From: an uncultured Oscillospiraceae bacterium
GTDB lineage: Bacteria > Bacillota > Clostridia > Oscillospirales > Oscillospiraceae
Direction of reading: 5' to 3'
Length of the DNA stretch: 20,501 bases
Assembly: GCA_934643765.1 (NCBI GenBank)
Contig: CAKUCT010000007.1
Location: forward strand, 1-20,501
Of the stretch, positions 1-7,391 are shown one piece after another (position 1 is the stretch's first letter; the number at the start of each line of letters is the position of its first letter). The translations under genes were made by a program, and so were the position numbers. The notes under the pieces are model-generated. The model was given only the letters and a program-made list of their open reading frames with translations. It did not search any database and was not told the DNA's origin.

Positions 1-125
1 GATTGTTTCTGCTGCCAGTTCAAAAACTGGCGGCTTCCTCAATTTTGCGAAGCAAAATGCAAACGAATCTCCGGCCGGGACAAACGCCTGTTTATATACC
101 CTGTGCTGCTTCAGCAAGCGAACGC
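1..125. other. Non-coding left edge with two small hairpins
   Basis: I see no convincing gene here. Two compact hairpins are visible: GCCAGTT/AACTGGC (14-20 with 25-31) and the perfect ATTTTGC-GAA-GCAAAAT (42-58). Neither is followed by a T-run, so they are not obvious terminators. The open frames crossing this stretch also run through the terminator at 126-176 and have no ribosome binding site or recognisable product. It is probably the 3' untranslated region of a gene lying left of the window. Confidence 0.4.
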
Positions 126-176
126 CAGACACTCTGCCTTTTTGTTCATTTTACGAAAGGCAGGGTGTCTGTTTTT
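126..176 (+). terminator. Intrinsic terminator of an upstream gene
   Basis: A 16-bp stem (126-141 with 156-171) has a single G-T wobble and a 14-nt loop, and is followed directly by five T (172-176). The minus strand has no T-run after the stem, so it works on the plus strand. It probably closes a transcript that enters from left of the window. Confidence 0.8.
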
Positions 177-232
177 CTTGATTGCGCATCGCGCAAAAAG
201 TTTGAAAAGATGATTGCTGTTTTGGAAATATG

Positions 233-261
233 TTGAAATGCGATTGGGGTTGTGGTATTAT
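233..261 (+). promoter_or_regulatory. Sigma-A promoter for the structured RNA and PH-SHOCT gene
   Basis: TTGAAA (233-238) and TATTAT (256-261) are separated by exactly 17 bp. Each box differs from consensus at one position. The expected start site, about 7 nt downstream, falls at about 268, which is the first base of the 14-bp outer stem of the RNA described next. That fit strongly supports the promoter. Confidence 0.85.
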
Positions 262-267
262 GTTTAT

Positions 268-437
268 GCTACACAAAATCTAATAAATTGCTACCTGTCA
301 GGGAATGTGCTTTTGTTTTGGCAAAAACGCATTCTCCGCTTTGCGTTCCCTGTTGGTAGCGAAAAGATTTTGTGTAGCAACAAATGGGGCTATGCGTTTT
401 TCGGTGTGTAGTTCCGTTTGGAGCTACACACTTTTTT
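268..437 (+). ncRNA. Structured leader RNA or small RNA, class not recognised
   Basis: Seen directly: a perfect 14-bp outer stem (268-281 with 365-378); inner stems 290-295 with 355-360 and 299-305 with 346-352; a mini-hairpin CGC-TTT-GCG (337-345); and a perfect 10-bp match between the loop strand 323-332 and 392-401, which would form a pseudoknot just before the terminator stem (404-431). An alternative local hairpin 303-315/322-334 (two non-Watson-Crick positions) would compete with the pseudoknot. The 3' half of the outer stem (371-378) is also perfectly complementary to the terminator's right arm (423-430), so outer stem and antiterminator exclude each other. Only 19 nt separate the T-run from the ATG at 457, and they hold the ribosome binding site, so the next gene has no room for its own promoter. 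That favours a cis-acting attenuator over a free sRNA. I do not recognise a known riboswitch class or 6S/SRP/tmRNA signatures. Confidence 0.7.
404..437 (+). terminator. Intrinsic terminator inside the leader
   Basis: A 12-bp stem (404-415 with 420-431, one T-G wobble) with a GTTT loop is followed by six T (432-437). It lies between the promoter and the ribosome binding site of the PH-SHOCT gene, so that gene can only be expressed by readthrough or antitermination. The right arm has an alternative 8-bp partner upstream at 371-378. Confidence 0.85.
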
Positions 438-456
438 GTTTTATGGAGGAAAGAAA

Positions 457-1023
457 ATGTCAGAAAATGCTATTATTTCCAACGAGAAATACAGTAAGCG
501 CTCTATGCTGATAGCTACGCTCGTTGGGGGCATCATCGGATTTGTTGCTGCGAATATCATCTATATCGCAAAGGGCTGGTCGTTAGGCTTCGGTAGTCCA
601 ATGAAAATGTGTCTTTTGTGGGGTATTTTGGTTATAGATATGTTCTGGTATTTAATCAGCAGCGGCTATGAACTCATTGTAACAGATAAGCGCATATACG
701 GTAAAACGCCATTTGGGAAACGGGTTGATTTACCTATTGATTCCGTTTCTGCCGTTGGCGCAGGTCTTTTAAATAGTATCACTATATCGACAGCATCTGG
801 TCTAATCTCTTTCTACGCAATTAAAAACCGAAACAAAATTCATAAGGTAATTAGTGATTTGCTGATTGAACGTCAATCCAAACCGATTTCTACTGCTGCG
901 GTTCATCAGGAAATTCCGCAGAGCAACGCCGACGAACTGAAAAAGTATAAAGATTTGCTTGACAGCGGCGTCATTTCTCAGGAAGAATTTGACGCGAAGA
1001 AAAAGCAGTTATTGGGTCTATAA
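457..1023 (+). CDS. Membrane-anchored PH-like / SHOCT domain protein
   Basis: The product is 188 residues. The start is ATG 457 with GGAGGA at 445-450; an in-frame TTG at 418 lies inside the terminator hairpin and is rejected. Residues about 17-36 and 47-65 are hydrophobic membrane segments. Residues about 68-135 carry the pattern of a short bacterial PH domain (YELIVTDKRIYGKTPFGKRV). The last 30 residues (DELKKYKDLLDSGVISQEEF onward) are a typical SHOCT motif. SHOCT domains are short C-terminal oligomerisation modules and bacterial PH domains usually sit at membranes, but no specific biochemical role is known to me. The gene is visibly AT-richer than the rest of the window, which hints at later acquisition. 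It is controlled through the leader terminator at 404-437 and ends at a perfect hairpin terminator. Confidence 0.85.
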   Translation: MSENAIISNEKYSKRSMLIATLVGGIIGFVAANIIYIAKGWSLGFGSPMKMCLLWGILVIDMFWYLISSGYELIVTDKRIYGKTPFGKRVDLPIDSVSAVGAGLLNSITISTASGLISFYAIKNRNKIHKVISDLLIERQSKPISTAAVHQEIPQSNADELKKYKDLLDSGVISQEEFDAKKKQLLGL

Positions 1024-1030
1024 AAGAATA

Positions 1031-1088
1031 AGAACGGACATTTCACAGCATATCTTTCGAAAAAACTGTGAAATGTCCGTTCTGTTTT
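1031..1088. terminator. Bidirectional terminator between convergent genes
   Basis: A perfect 18-bp inverted repeat (1031-1048 with 1066-1083) is followed on the plus strand by GTTTT and on the minus strand by a T-rich tail (complement of 1022-1030). It sits between the stops of the convergent PH-SHOCT and transporter genes and can serve both. Confidence 0.85.
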
Positions 1089-1105
1089 ATTGTACTGAAA
1101 TTAGC

Positions 1106-2479
1106 TTACATGGAAATCCAGCCGAAGGCGTTTGCAACGGAGCTCAGCAGGATGATGGCCGCGAAGAATGGGCAGAGGAAACGGATCATGGTATTGAAGA
1201 TCTTCTTGCGGCGGAAGGTGTTTCCATCCAGCAGGACCTCCTGCTCAATCTTGCCGACGCCGATGACGCGGGAGACCAGCAGGCAGATGGTAATGGCTGC
1301 GATGGGCATCATGACGGAGTTCGTCAGGAAATCAAAGAAATCCAAGAACTGCATGCCGATGACGGTAACGCCAGCCAGCGGCCCGTAGCCGAGTGACGAG
1401 AGCGAGCCCAGCAGCAGCATGATGACGCCGATGATGGCAGTGGATTTTCTGCGGCTCCAGCCAAGCTCGTCCTGGAAGGTGGAGACGGCGCTCTCTGTCA
1501 GCGCAATCGAGCTTGTCAGCGCGGCGAACAGCACGAGCACGAAGAACAAAATGCCGATCACGGTGCCAAGGCCCATGGAGTCAAAGACCTTGGGGATGGT
1601 GATGAACATCAACGAGGGGCCAGCCTTCAGAGCTTCCGGGTTGCCGCCGGAGAAGGCGAAGACCGCCGGGATGATCATCAGGCCCGCCATGATGGCGATG
1701 GCAGTGTCGAAGACCTCAACGTTGCGGGTGGAGACCTCAATGGAGATGTCCTTTTTCATGTAGGAGCCGAAGGTAATCAGAATGCCCATGGCGATAGACA
1801 GCGAATAGAACATCTGGCCCATGGCGGTGACAACAGTCATCCAGGAGAAGTGCTCGATGTTCGGCACGAGGAAATACTTGACGCCCTCCAGCGCGCCCGG
1901 GCGCGTGACGGAATAGACGGCGATGATGACAGACAGCACGACCAGGACCGGCATCATGAATTTCGAGACGCGCTCGATGCCGTTTTCAACGCCGGCGTAG
2001 ATGACTGCCAGCGTCAGCGCCGCGAAGATGACAAAGCACAGCTCCGTGGAAACACCGTTTGAAATGAAGGAGCCGAAATAGCCGTCAAGCGCAAGCTCGC
2101 TGCCGTGGCCGAGCACATACTCCGCCAGGTATTTGATGACCCAGCCGCCGATGACCGAGTAATACGGCACAATCAGGATGGGAATGATCGCATTGATCCA
2201 GCCGCCGAATTTCAGCCAGCCTGCATTGCCGAACGCGGCAAATGCGCCGACAGGGCTCTTGCCGGTCATACGGCCGATCGAGGTCTCGGCCATAATCATA
2301 GTGTAGCCGAAGGTCATGGCCAGAATGATGTAGACGAGCAGGAAAATGCCGCCGCCGTATTTGGCGGCCAGATATGGAAAGCGCCAGATGTTGCCAAGGC
2401 CGACGGACGCGCCGGCGGCGGACAGCACAAAGCCAATCTTTCCGGAAAAGGTACCTCTTGCGTGTTCTTTGTGACTCAT
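1106..2479 (-). CDS. Sodium-dependent neurotransmitter/amino acid symporter (NSS/SNF family)
   Basis: The product is 457 residues, close to bacterial family members such as MhsT and LeuT, with about 11 hydrophobic segments throughout. The N-terminal family signature is intact: unwound TM1 with ASVGLGNIWRFPYLAAKYGG at about residues 24-43, which holds Na+ and substrate ligands in characterised members. By family it should be a plasma-membrane importer of an amino acid or related amine driven by Na+; the substrate cannot be read from sequence, but tryptophan or other hydrophobic amino acids are plausible by homology. The start is ATG 2479 with GGAGAG about 10 nt upstream. It lies downstream of azlCD on the same strand but is separated by a strong terminator, so it likely has its own promoter in the roughly 65 bp after that terminator (only weak boxes seen). 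Confidence 0.92.
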   Translation of the reverse strand: MSHKEHARGTFSGKIGFVLSAAGASVGLGNIWRFPYLAAKYGGGIFLLVYIILAMTFGYTMIMAETSIGRMTGKSPVGAFAAFGNAGWLKFGGWINAIIPILIVPYYSVIGGWVIKYLAEYVLGHGSELALDGYFGSFISNGVSTELCFVIFAALTLAVIYAGVENGIERVSKFMMPVLVVLSVIIAVYSVTRPGALEGVKYFLVPNIEHFSWMTVVTAMGQMFYSLSIAMGILITFGSYMKKDISIEVSTRNVEVFDTAIAIMAGLMIIPAVFAFSGGNPEALKAGPSLMFITIPKVFDSMGLGTVIGILFFVLVLFAALTSSIALTESAVSTFQDELGWSRRKSTAIIGVIMLLLGSLSSLGYGPLAGVTVIGMQFLDFFDFLTNSVMMPIAAITICLLVSRVIGVGKIEQEVLLDGNTFRRKKIFNTMIRFLCPFFAAIILLSSVANAFGWISM

Positions 2480-2544
2480 TTATCTTCTCTCTCCGATCTG
2501 CTGGGCAAAACGCGCAGCTTCATCAGTTTATCACAGAAGTGTAT

Positions 2545-2588
2545 AAAAAACAATCCCCTGCAGAAAAACGTCTGTTTTTCTGCAGGGG
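2545..2588 (-). terminator. Terminator after azlCD
   Basis: A perfect 15-bp stem (2574-2588 pairing with 2555-2569, 4-nt loop) is followed on the minus strand, after ATTG, by six T (complement of 2545-2550). It lies just downstream of the azlD stop and separates azlCD from the transporter gene. Confidence 0.85.
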
Positions 2589-2618
2589 GATTTTCAGCTT
2601 GCAGCGAATGCGGTCGTT

Positions 2619-2918
2619 TCAAAGAAGCAGCTGCAGCGCGAGCACCGTGCCGCAGCACAGCAAAGACACCGGCAGCAGCTTGAGGCCCATCCAGGCGCTG
2701 ACAATGCCGGCCACCATGGCGATCGCGCCCGCGATGGGCGAGCTTGTTGCGGTGGTGATGGCCGGGAAGGTCATAACGGCCAGCGTCACATAGGGGACAT
2801 AGTAGAGAAATGAGCGCAGGAACGTGCTGCGGATGGGCTTGCGGATGAGCGTCAGGGGCAGCACGCGGATGAGATAGGTTGTGACAGCCATGACGGCGAT
2901 ATAAAGATAGGTATTCAT
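2619..2918 (-). CDS. azlD: AzlD family branched-chain amino acid transport subunit
   Basis: The product is 99 residues, the usual AzlD size, with three to four hydrophobic segments and the characteristic TTYLIRVLPLTL stretch at about residues 13-24. AzlD is the small partner of AzlC in the LIV-E exporter family, linked to branched-chain amino acid efflux and 4-azaleucine resistance. The ATG at 2918 overlaps the azlC stop in an ATGA arrangement, so translation is coupled and the two subunits are probably made in fixed ratio. Longer upstream extension of this frame lies inside azlC and is rejected. A strong terminator follows at 2545-2588. Confidence 0.9.
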   Translation of the reverse strand: MNTYLYIAVMAVTTYLIRVLPLTLIRKPIRSTFLRSFLYYVPYVTLAVMTFPAITTATSSPIAGAIAMVAGIVSAWMGLKLLPVSLLCCGTVLALQLLL

Positions 2919-3658
2919 ACGGCGTTCGCCCCTTTCTTTACAGGCGCGGCGGAAGAAGCCGCATCGTCTTCGGCCGGGCGGGGGAATAAGATGGCCGCGC
3001 AGGCAGAGATGATGATGGTCAGAAGCAGAATGCGCATGCCGCTTGATACCTCCGGCAGCAGCCGCGCGGCAAGATAGCTCAGCAGGAAGCTGACGGTGAT
3101 GCAGCCGAGCACAATGCTGTTCTTCTTGCCCTCGGGAATGATGATGGCTAAAAACATGCCGTAGAGCATCACCGAGCAGCCGTTCACGGCCAAGGCGGGC
3201 AGCAGGCTTCCGGCCAGAGACCCGAGCAGCGTGCCAAAGCTCCAGCCCGGCAGCGCCACGCACATGGCGCCGATGAAGTACCAGACGTTCAGATAGCCCG
3301 GCTGTGCGATGGCAAGGCCGAAGAGCTCATCGGTGACGTCGAAGCCGATGAGAAGGCGGAAGCCAAGCGGCGTGTCGGGCGAGAGCCGCTGGCTGAGCGC
3401 GCAGCTCATCAGAAGATAGCGGGCGTTGATGATGAGCGTCATCAGCACCATCATCCAAAGCCCCGCGTTTTCGGTGATGACCGTGATGCCGCCGTACTCT
3501 CCGGCGGAGGCGTTGTTGAAAAAGCTCATCAAAAAGCCCTGCAGGGCGGTGATATTTGCTTTGTGGCAGGAAATGCCGATGCCGAAGCTGACAGCGAGAT
3601 ATCCGAGGCATACCGGCATGCCGTCGCGGATGCCCCGGAAGAAATGTTCTTTGTTCAT
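2915..3658 (-). CDS. azlC: AzlC family branched-chain amino acid exporter
   Basis: The product is 247 residues with about seven hydrophobic segments. It begins with the family-typical FFRGIRDGMPVCLGYLAVSF stretch (residues about 6-25) and contains the conserved NARYLLMS segment (about 78-85). AzlC is the large subunit of the AzlCD (LIV-E) system that exports branched-chain amino acids across the plasma membrane. The start is ATG 3658 with AAGGAAG about 9 nt upstream and a TATAAT-type -10 box at 3691-3696. The stop overlaps azlD by 4 nt. Whether the physiological role is overflow export or analogue resistance cannot be read from sequence. Confidence 0.92.
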   Translation of the reverse strand: MNKEHFFRGIRDGMPVCLGYLAVSFGIGISCHKANITALQGFLMSFFNNASAGEYGGITVITENAGLWMMVLMTLIINARYLLMSCALSQRLSPDTPLGFRLLIGFDVTDELFGLAIAQPGYLNVWYFIGAMCVALPGWSFGTLLGSLAGSLLPALAVNGCSVMLYGMFLAIIIPEGKKNSIVLGCITVSFLLSYLAARLLPEVSSGMRILLLTIIISACAAILFPRPAEDDAASSAAPVKKGANAV

Positions 3659-3690
3659 AATGGATGCTTCCTTTTTTGAAGTGCCTGATG

Positions 3691-3719
3691 ATTATACAGC
3701 GTTTACCGGCAAAAAGAAA
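3691..3719 (-). promoter_or_regulatory. azlC: Likely azlCD promoter
   Basis: The minus strand has a perfect TATAAT (3691-3696), about 33 bp upstream of the azlC start. The -35 region at a 17-bp spacing (TTTCTT, 3714-3719) is poor, so an activator may be needed or the -10 may suffice. Confidence 0.6.
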
Positions 3720-3773
3720 GTGGAAAAAACGTAAAATTGCAAAAAAATACATGAAGTATGGAAGAAAATGCAT

Positions 3774-3803
3774 AAAAATAACCACCCGGTCTGGGTGGTT
3801 ATT
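3774..3803 (-). terminator. Terminator after the hybrid histidine kinase
   Basis: A perfect 11-bp stem (3793-3803 with 3777-3787) with a 5-nt loop is followed on the minus strand by a U-run (complement of A3774-3778). It starts only 9 nt after the kinase stop and ends the lipoprotein-kinase operon. Confidence 0.85.
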
Positions 3804-3811
3804 CGGAAAGC

Positions 3812-6364
3812 TCAGGATAGAACAGCTGTGTCAGCGTTTCGGTAGCGGGCAATCAGACGCGTCAGGACGGCCATATCCAGAGGCTTTGTCAGGTGCTCGT
3901 TCATACCGGCCTTTCGGCTGCGCTCGTTGTCGTCGGAGAAGGCGTTGGCCGTCATGGCAAAGATCGGAATGGTTTTGGCGTCCGGCCGGTCCATGGCGCG
4001 GATGCGCTGCGTGGCCTCGATGCCGTTCAGAACGGGCATCATCACATCCATCAGAATGATATCGAACGTGCCGGGCGGCGACTGCGTGAAAAGATCGATT
4101 GCCTGCTGGCCGTTCCAGGCCTTTGTAAGCACCGCGCCCTGCTCGTTGAGCAGGAATTGAGCGATCTCCATGTTCATCTCGTTGTCTTCCACGAGCAAAA
4201 TCTTTGTGCCCTGGATGCTGCCGGCGGCGGCCAGCGTGTCCTGATGGCGCTGTGCGGCGTCCCGGTCGATGCGCAGATGAAGCGTGACGGTAAAGCGGGT
4301 GCCGACGTCCTGCTTACTCTCCATGCAGATGGTGCCGCCCATGGTCTCAACCAACTCCTTCGTGATCGAAAGACCGAGGCCGGTGCCGGAATAGGCGGTG
4401 CGGGCCTTGCTGTTTTCCTGGGAGAAGGGCTCAAAGGCGTGCTTTTGGAACGCCTCGCTCATGCCGATGCCGGTGTCGGCGCAGATGAAGACGAAGTCGG
4501 CATAGACACCGTCGGAGCCGGTCTCGCGATAGGAAACCGTGACCGAGCCGCCGGGGCGGTTATATTTGATGGCGTTGCTGGTGAGATTCTGGAAGACCTG
4601 GCGCAGGTACACCGGGCTTCCGAGAAGATGATCGTGCTCTGCGTGTGTGCCAAGGCAGGTATAACGGATGCTGGCCTCGCCCGCCTGCACCTCCGCCACG
4701 GCGTCAACCGACTGCATCAGTTCGCTCAGACGGAAGGGCTCATTGGTCAGCTTGATTTCGCCGGACTCAAGCTTGTTCATATCCAGCACACTGTTGACAA
4801 GATCGAGCAGGAACGCCGAGGCCTGCCGGATTTTTCGGCGGCATTCCTGCTGGCGCTGCATGTCGTCCGGGTAGTGGTCGGCAATGTCAAGCATGCCGTG
4901 AATGCCGTTGATCGGGGTGCGGATGTCGTGGCTCATGCGGCGCAGGAAGTCCGTTTTGGCGATGCTGGCGCGCTGCGTCTGCTCCATGGCCCGGCGAAGC
5001 TGCTTCTGCCGGGCGATTTCCTTGAGCCGTTCCTCGGTGATATCGCGGAAGAGATAGAGCGCGGTGACGACCGAGCTGTCGGCTCTTCGCTGCTGCGGGA
5101 TGACTGAAGCGTTCAGCCAGCCGGTGTCTGCCTCAAAGCTCAGGCTCAGCACATTGTGCGATTGCAGGCGGCTGGCGACGGTTGTATAGTCGGTGAAGGT
5201 CAGAAACTCTTCGCGCTGCGGCTCGGCGACAAAGCGGGATGCGGCGCGCATCATGGTCTCCAGGCTCTGCGTGCCGGAGGCCATGTCGGTCTGGAAATGC
5301 TCGGAGGATTTGATGATTCTCGCCCGGCCGTCTTCCAGGGAAACGAGAAGAATGGTCATATAGACCTGGCCGATGGCCTCAATGATGTGCAGCTGCTCAT
5401 CCTCGCGGCGCATTGTGCGGCGCGCGAGAAGGCTCTGCATCAGCATCAGCAGCATCCAGAAAATCACGTAGGCCGAGACGACGACAATCAGAACGGTTGT
5501 GCGTGTGGAGAAGATTTCCGAGGCCGGGAAGAAGGCATAGAGCGTATAGCCGCGAACGTGCTCTTCGCCGCCGTACCAGCTTTCTTTGCCGTCGTGCAGA
5601 CGGATTAAGCCGTGGGAGTCCGGCGTAAGAGAGCCGGTGGTGAAAAGACCTGCAGCGTCCGCGTAGCCGAGCGAGGCGAGCGCTTTGCGGTTGGAGGCAA
5701 GCACGCGCGCGCCGTCGGTGATGGCGATGATGCCGTTCTTTCGAAGAATCATCCCGTCAAATATCGATTCCAGGGTGATTTCACCGCTGGAGTCCAGGTC
5801 CGCGTGCATCGCGTAGCAGATGATCACGCCGTCTGCGTCCTGACGGCTGACGACGGCAGTATCGAAGACGCGGCCGTTGTGCGCCGCGCGGATCATGTAG
5901 GCAGACTCCGGGCACTCCAGAATCTGACGGATGTTTTTGCTGGCGCGGATTTCTTTGAGCGTGTTGGCTGATATGTGGCCGGATCCGGTCTGCAGCTCGG
6001 GCGCAAGCGTATCGTCCAGAATCAGGACGCCGGTCAGACGCTGTTCGTGGACGTAGCGCTGCAGCGCTTCTTCATCGCGCATGACCTCGCCGCCCAGGGA
6101 AAGATCGCGGGCGAGCTCCGCCGTCTTGTCGAGCAGACGGATGAGGCTTTTTGTGCGGTCGTTTGCCTGATAGGTCTCGTATTCCACCACGCGCTGCTCA
6201 AGCGAGGAGAGCGTCAGATCCTTCAGCTGTGCGGTCTCAACAAGGGCCTGGCGACTCAGAAGCGAAAAGAACAGAACAAACAGCAGTACGCCGCCCAAAA
6301 TGGCGATGGGCAGCCAGTGAAAGAAGCGAAATAGCTTATGCTCCTGAATCCAGCTTCGGTTCAT
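3812..6364 (-). CDS. Membrane hybrid sensor histidine kinase (PAS-like, HisKA, HATPase, REC)
   Basis: The product is 850 residues. Membrane segments at about 18-37 and 290-312 bracket a roughly 250-residue extracytoplasmic sensor region, possibly Cache-like (inferred). A PAS-like region spans about 325-445. HisKA has phospho-acceptor H479 in RRMSHDIRTPING. The ATPase domain shows the N box (N593, N597), G1 (D630-G634, DTGIG) and G2 (GTGLGLS, 660-666). The C-terminal REC domain (about 720-845) has the acidic pair E726/D727, phospho-acceptor D773, T805 and K827, so it looks active. Such hybrid kinases need an HPt protein to pass phosphate on, and one is encoded nearby at 8509-8859. The ATG overlaps the stop of the lipoprotein gene by 4 nt (ATGA), indicating coupled translation and a shared sensory task. 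Confidence 0.93.
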   Translation of the reverse strand: MNRSWIQEHKLFRFFHWLPIAILGGVLLFVLFFSLLSRQALVETAQLKDLTLSSLEQRVVEYETYQANDRTKSLIRLLDKTAELARDLSLGGEVMRDEEALQRYVHEQRLTGVLILDDTLAPELQTGSGHISANTLKEIRASKNIRQILECPESAYMIRAAHNGRVFDTAVVSRQDADGVIICYAMHADLDSSGEITLESIFDGMILRKNGIIAITDGARVLASNRKALASLGYADAAGLFTTGSLTPDSHGLIRLHDGKESWYGGEEHVRGYTLYAFFPASEIFSTRTTVLIVVVSAYVIFWMLLMLMQSLLARRTMRREDEQLHIIEAIGQVYMTILLVSLEDGRARIIKSSEHFQTDMASGTQSLETMMRAASRFVAEPQREEFLTFTDYTTVASRLQSHNVLSLSFEADTGWLNASVIPQQRRADSSVVTALYLFRDITEERLKEIARQKQLRRAMEQTQRASIAKTDFLRRMSHDIRTPINGIHGMLDIADHYPDDMQRQQECRRKIRQASAFLLDLVNSVLDMNKLESGEIKLTNEPFRLSELMQSVDAVAEVQAGEASIRYTCLGTHAEHDHLLGSPVYLRQVFQNLTSNAIKYNRPGGSVTVSYRETGSDGVYADFVFICADTGIGMSEAFQKHAFEPFSQENSKARTAYSGTGLGLSITKELVETMGGTICMESKQDVGTRFTVTLHLRIDRDAAQRHQDTLAAAGSIQGTKILLVEDNEMNMEIAQFLLNEQGAVLTKAWNGQQAIDLFTQSPPGTFDIILMDVMMPVLNGIEATQRIRAMDRPDAKTIPIFAMTANAFSDDNERSRKAGMNEHLTKPLDMAVLTRLIARYRNADTAVLS

Positions 6365-7182
6365 GACAGATTCCCTCCCGGAAGCGCCGACTCGGAAAGA
6401 CCGTAGGCTTTGAGAATGGAGGCGGTGGTGCCGTCGGCCTGCATTTCCTGCAGGGTGCGGTTAAGCTCAGAGACAAACGCTTCATCAAAATCAAGGCCGA
6501 AGGCCACGCCAACCTCGGAGAGAAACAGCTGTTCATCCAGCGCGCGGTAGGCGTCGGGTACGCTCTGCAAAAATACCTGCAGCGCCTTTTCGTGGCCGCA
6601 GATGGCATCGGCGTAGCCCTTGCGCAGCGTGGCGTAGACTTCTTCCATGGCGGAAAAACTGTAGACCCACTCGGGCTGCGGCAGGTTTGTCCCCTCGCGG
6701 TGCAGCCAGAGTTCCTCCGGCTTGGTCGTTGCCTGAACACTGATGCGCGCGCCGGCAAGATCAGAAAGCGTCTGGATGGGGCTGTCTGCGCGGACGACGA
6801 CAATCTGCCGGCTGTAGAGATAGGGCCCGGCCCACTGATACAGCGTCTCGCGTCCGTTCATGGTAAAGCAGCCCCACAGGCAATCGACACTGCCGTCGGC
6901 GAGGTAATTGTCTTTCTGCTCCCAGGGGAGGTGGACAAAGACCGGCTCGTAGCCCATACGCGAGAACGCTTCTTTTGCCAGCTCGACATCGACGCCGGTC
7001 GGCGTTCCCGTTTCATCGAGATAGTTATATGGCGCATAGTCATCACTGCCGACGATGATTTTCGGCAGCGCCGCGGAAGCTTCCGCTTCCGGCGCAGCAG
7101 GCGCGGCGCAGCCGCCAAGCAGCGCGGCCAGAATCGCGCCTAAAACGACGGCCAGGGCCCACACGCGGATGGTGTGTCTCAC
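6361..7182 (-). CDS. Family 3 solute-binding lipoprotein, likely sensory partner of the kinase
   Basis: The product is 273 residues. I chose GTG 7182 because AAAGGAG lies 9 nt upstream and the signal peptide then starts properly; an in-frame ATG at 7242 overlaps the -10 box and lacks a ribosome binding site. The N-terminus is basic, then hydrophobic, then a lipobox LLGGC with the lipidated Cys at residue 25. The mature part is a bacterial type 3 periplasmic-binding fold (SDDYAPYNYLDETGTPTGVD near its start), the family that binds polar amino acids and similar ligands. No ABC permease or ATPase genes adjoin it. Instead it overlaps the hybrid kinase by 4 nt, so I infer that it delivers ligand information to the kinase rather than feeding a transporter. 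In a monoderm it would be anchored outside the plasma membrane. Confidence 0.88.
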   Translation of the reverse strand: MRHTIRVWALAVVLGAILAALLGGCAAPAAPEAEASAALPKIIVGSDDYAPYNYLDETGTPTGVDVELAKEAFSRMGYEPVFVHLPWEQKDNYLADGSVDCLWGCFTMNGRETLYQWAGPYLYSRQIVVVRADSPIQTLSDLAGARISVQATTKPEELWLHREGTNLPQPEWVYSFSAMEEVYATLRKGYADAICGHEKALQVFLQSVPDAYRALDEQLFLSEVGVAFGLDFDEAFVSELNRTLQEMQADGTTASILKAYGLSESALPGGNLS

Positions 7183-7231
7183 GGCTCCACGCTCCTTTAT
7201 CTTAAGGTTATATAAAAGTACTTTGGACAAC

Positions 7232-7260
7232 ATTATACACAACTTGCGCAGAAAATGGAA
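7232..7260 (-). promoter_or_regulatory. Likely promoter of the lipoprotein-kinase operon
   Basis: The minus strand carries a perfect TATAAT at 7232-7237, about 50 bp upstream of the chosen GTG start. The hexamer at 17-bp spacing is TTCCAT (7255-7260), a weak -35. Confidence 0.55.
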
Positions 7261-7309
7261 TCCCCATAAAAAGGATTTTTCAGTGAAATTCTAGCAGAAA
7301 TACGCGATT

Positions 7310-7354
7310 AAAAAGCAGGGGCTTTTAAGGGCGTACAGAGGGGGCAGCCCCTGC
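7310..7354 (-). terminator. Second terminator after the GGDEF gene
   Basis: A 9-bp perfect stem (7346-7354 with 7315-7323) is followed on the minus strand by TTTTT (complement of 7310-7314). The 22-nt loop is longer than usual. It backs up the terminator at 7361-7391 and insulates the lipoprotein-kinase operon from the c-di-GMP operon. Confidence 0.6.
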
Positions 7355-7360
7355 AAAGAG

Positions 7361-7391
7361 AAAAAGCGGAAGCGCCAGGCGGCACTTCCAC
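7361..7391 (-). terminator. Terminator directly after the GGDEF gene
   Basis: An 11-bp stem (7381-7391 with 7366-7376, two wobbles) with a 4-nt loop is followed on the minus strand by TTTTT (complement of 7361-7365). The stem begins immediately after the stop codon. Confidence 0.8.

Noticed and set aside
12..58. Left-edge hairpins as transposon ends or attachment site
   Set aside because: They are short, no partner repeat was found elsewhere in the window, and no transposase or integrase gene is present.
3..236. A 77-codon open frame at the left edge
   Set aside because: It runs straight through the strong terminator at 126-176 and has no ribosome binding site or similarity to known proteins.
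268..437. 6S RNA, SRP RNA or HNH/TnpB-associated guide RNA
   Set aside because: The size is suitable, but I see no SRP GNAR-type tip, no 6S central-bubble pattern, and no nuclease gene beside it. The pseudoknot plus leader terminator fits a cis-regulator better.
3893..5107. A 404-codon plus-strand open frame
   Set aside because: It is antisense to the catalytic half of the hybrid kinase and has low-complexity, unrecognisable translation.
6361..7182. ABC amino acid importer component
   Set aside because: The protein family fits, but no permease or ATPase gene adjoins it, and the gene is translationally coupled to a kinase.
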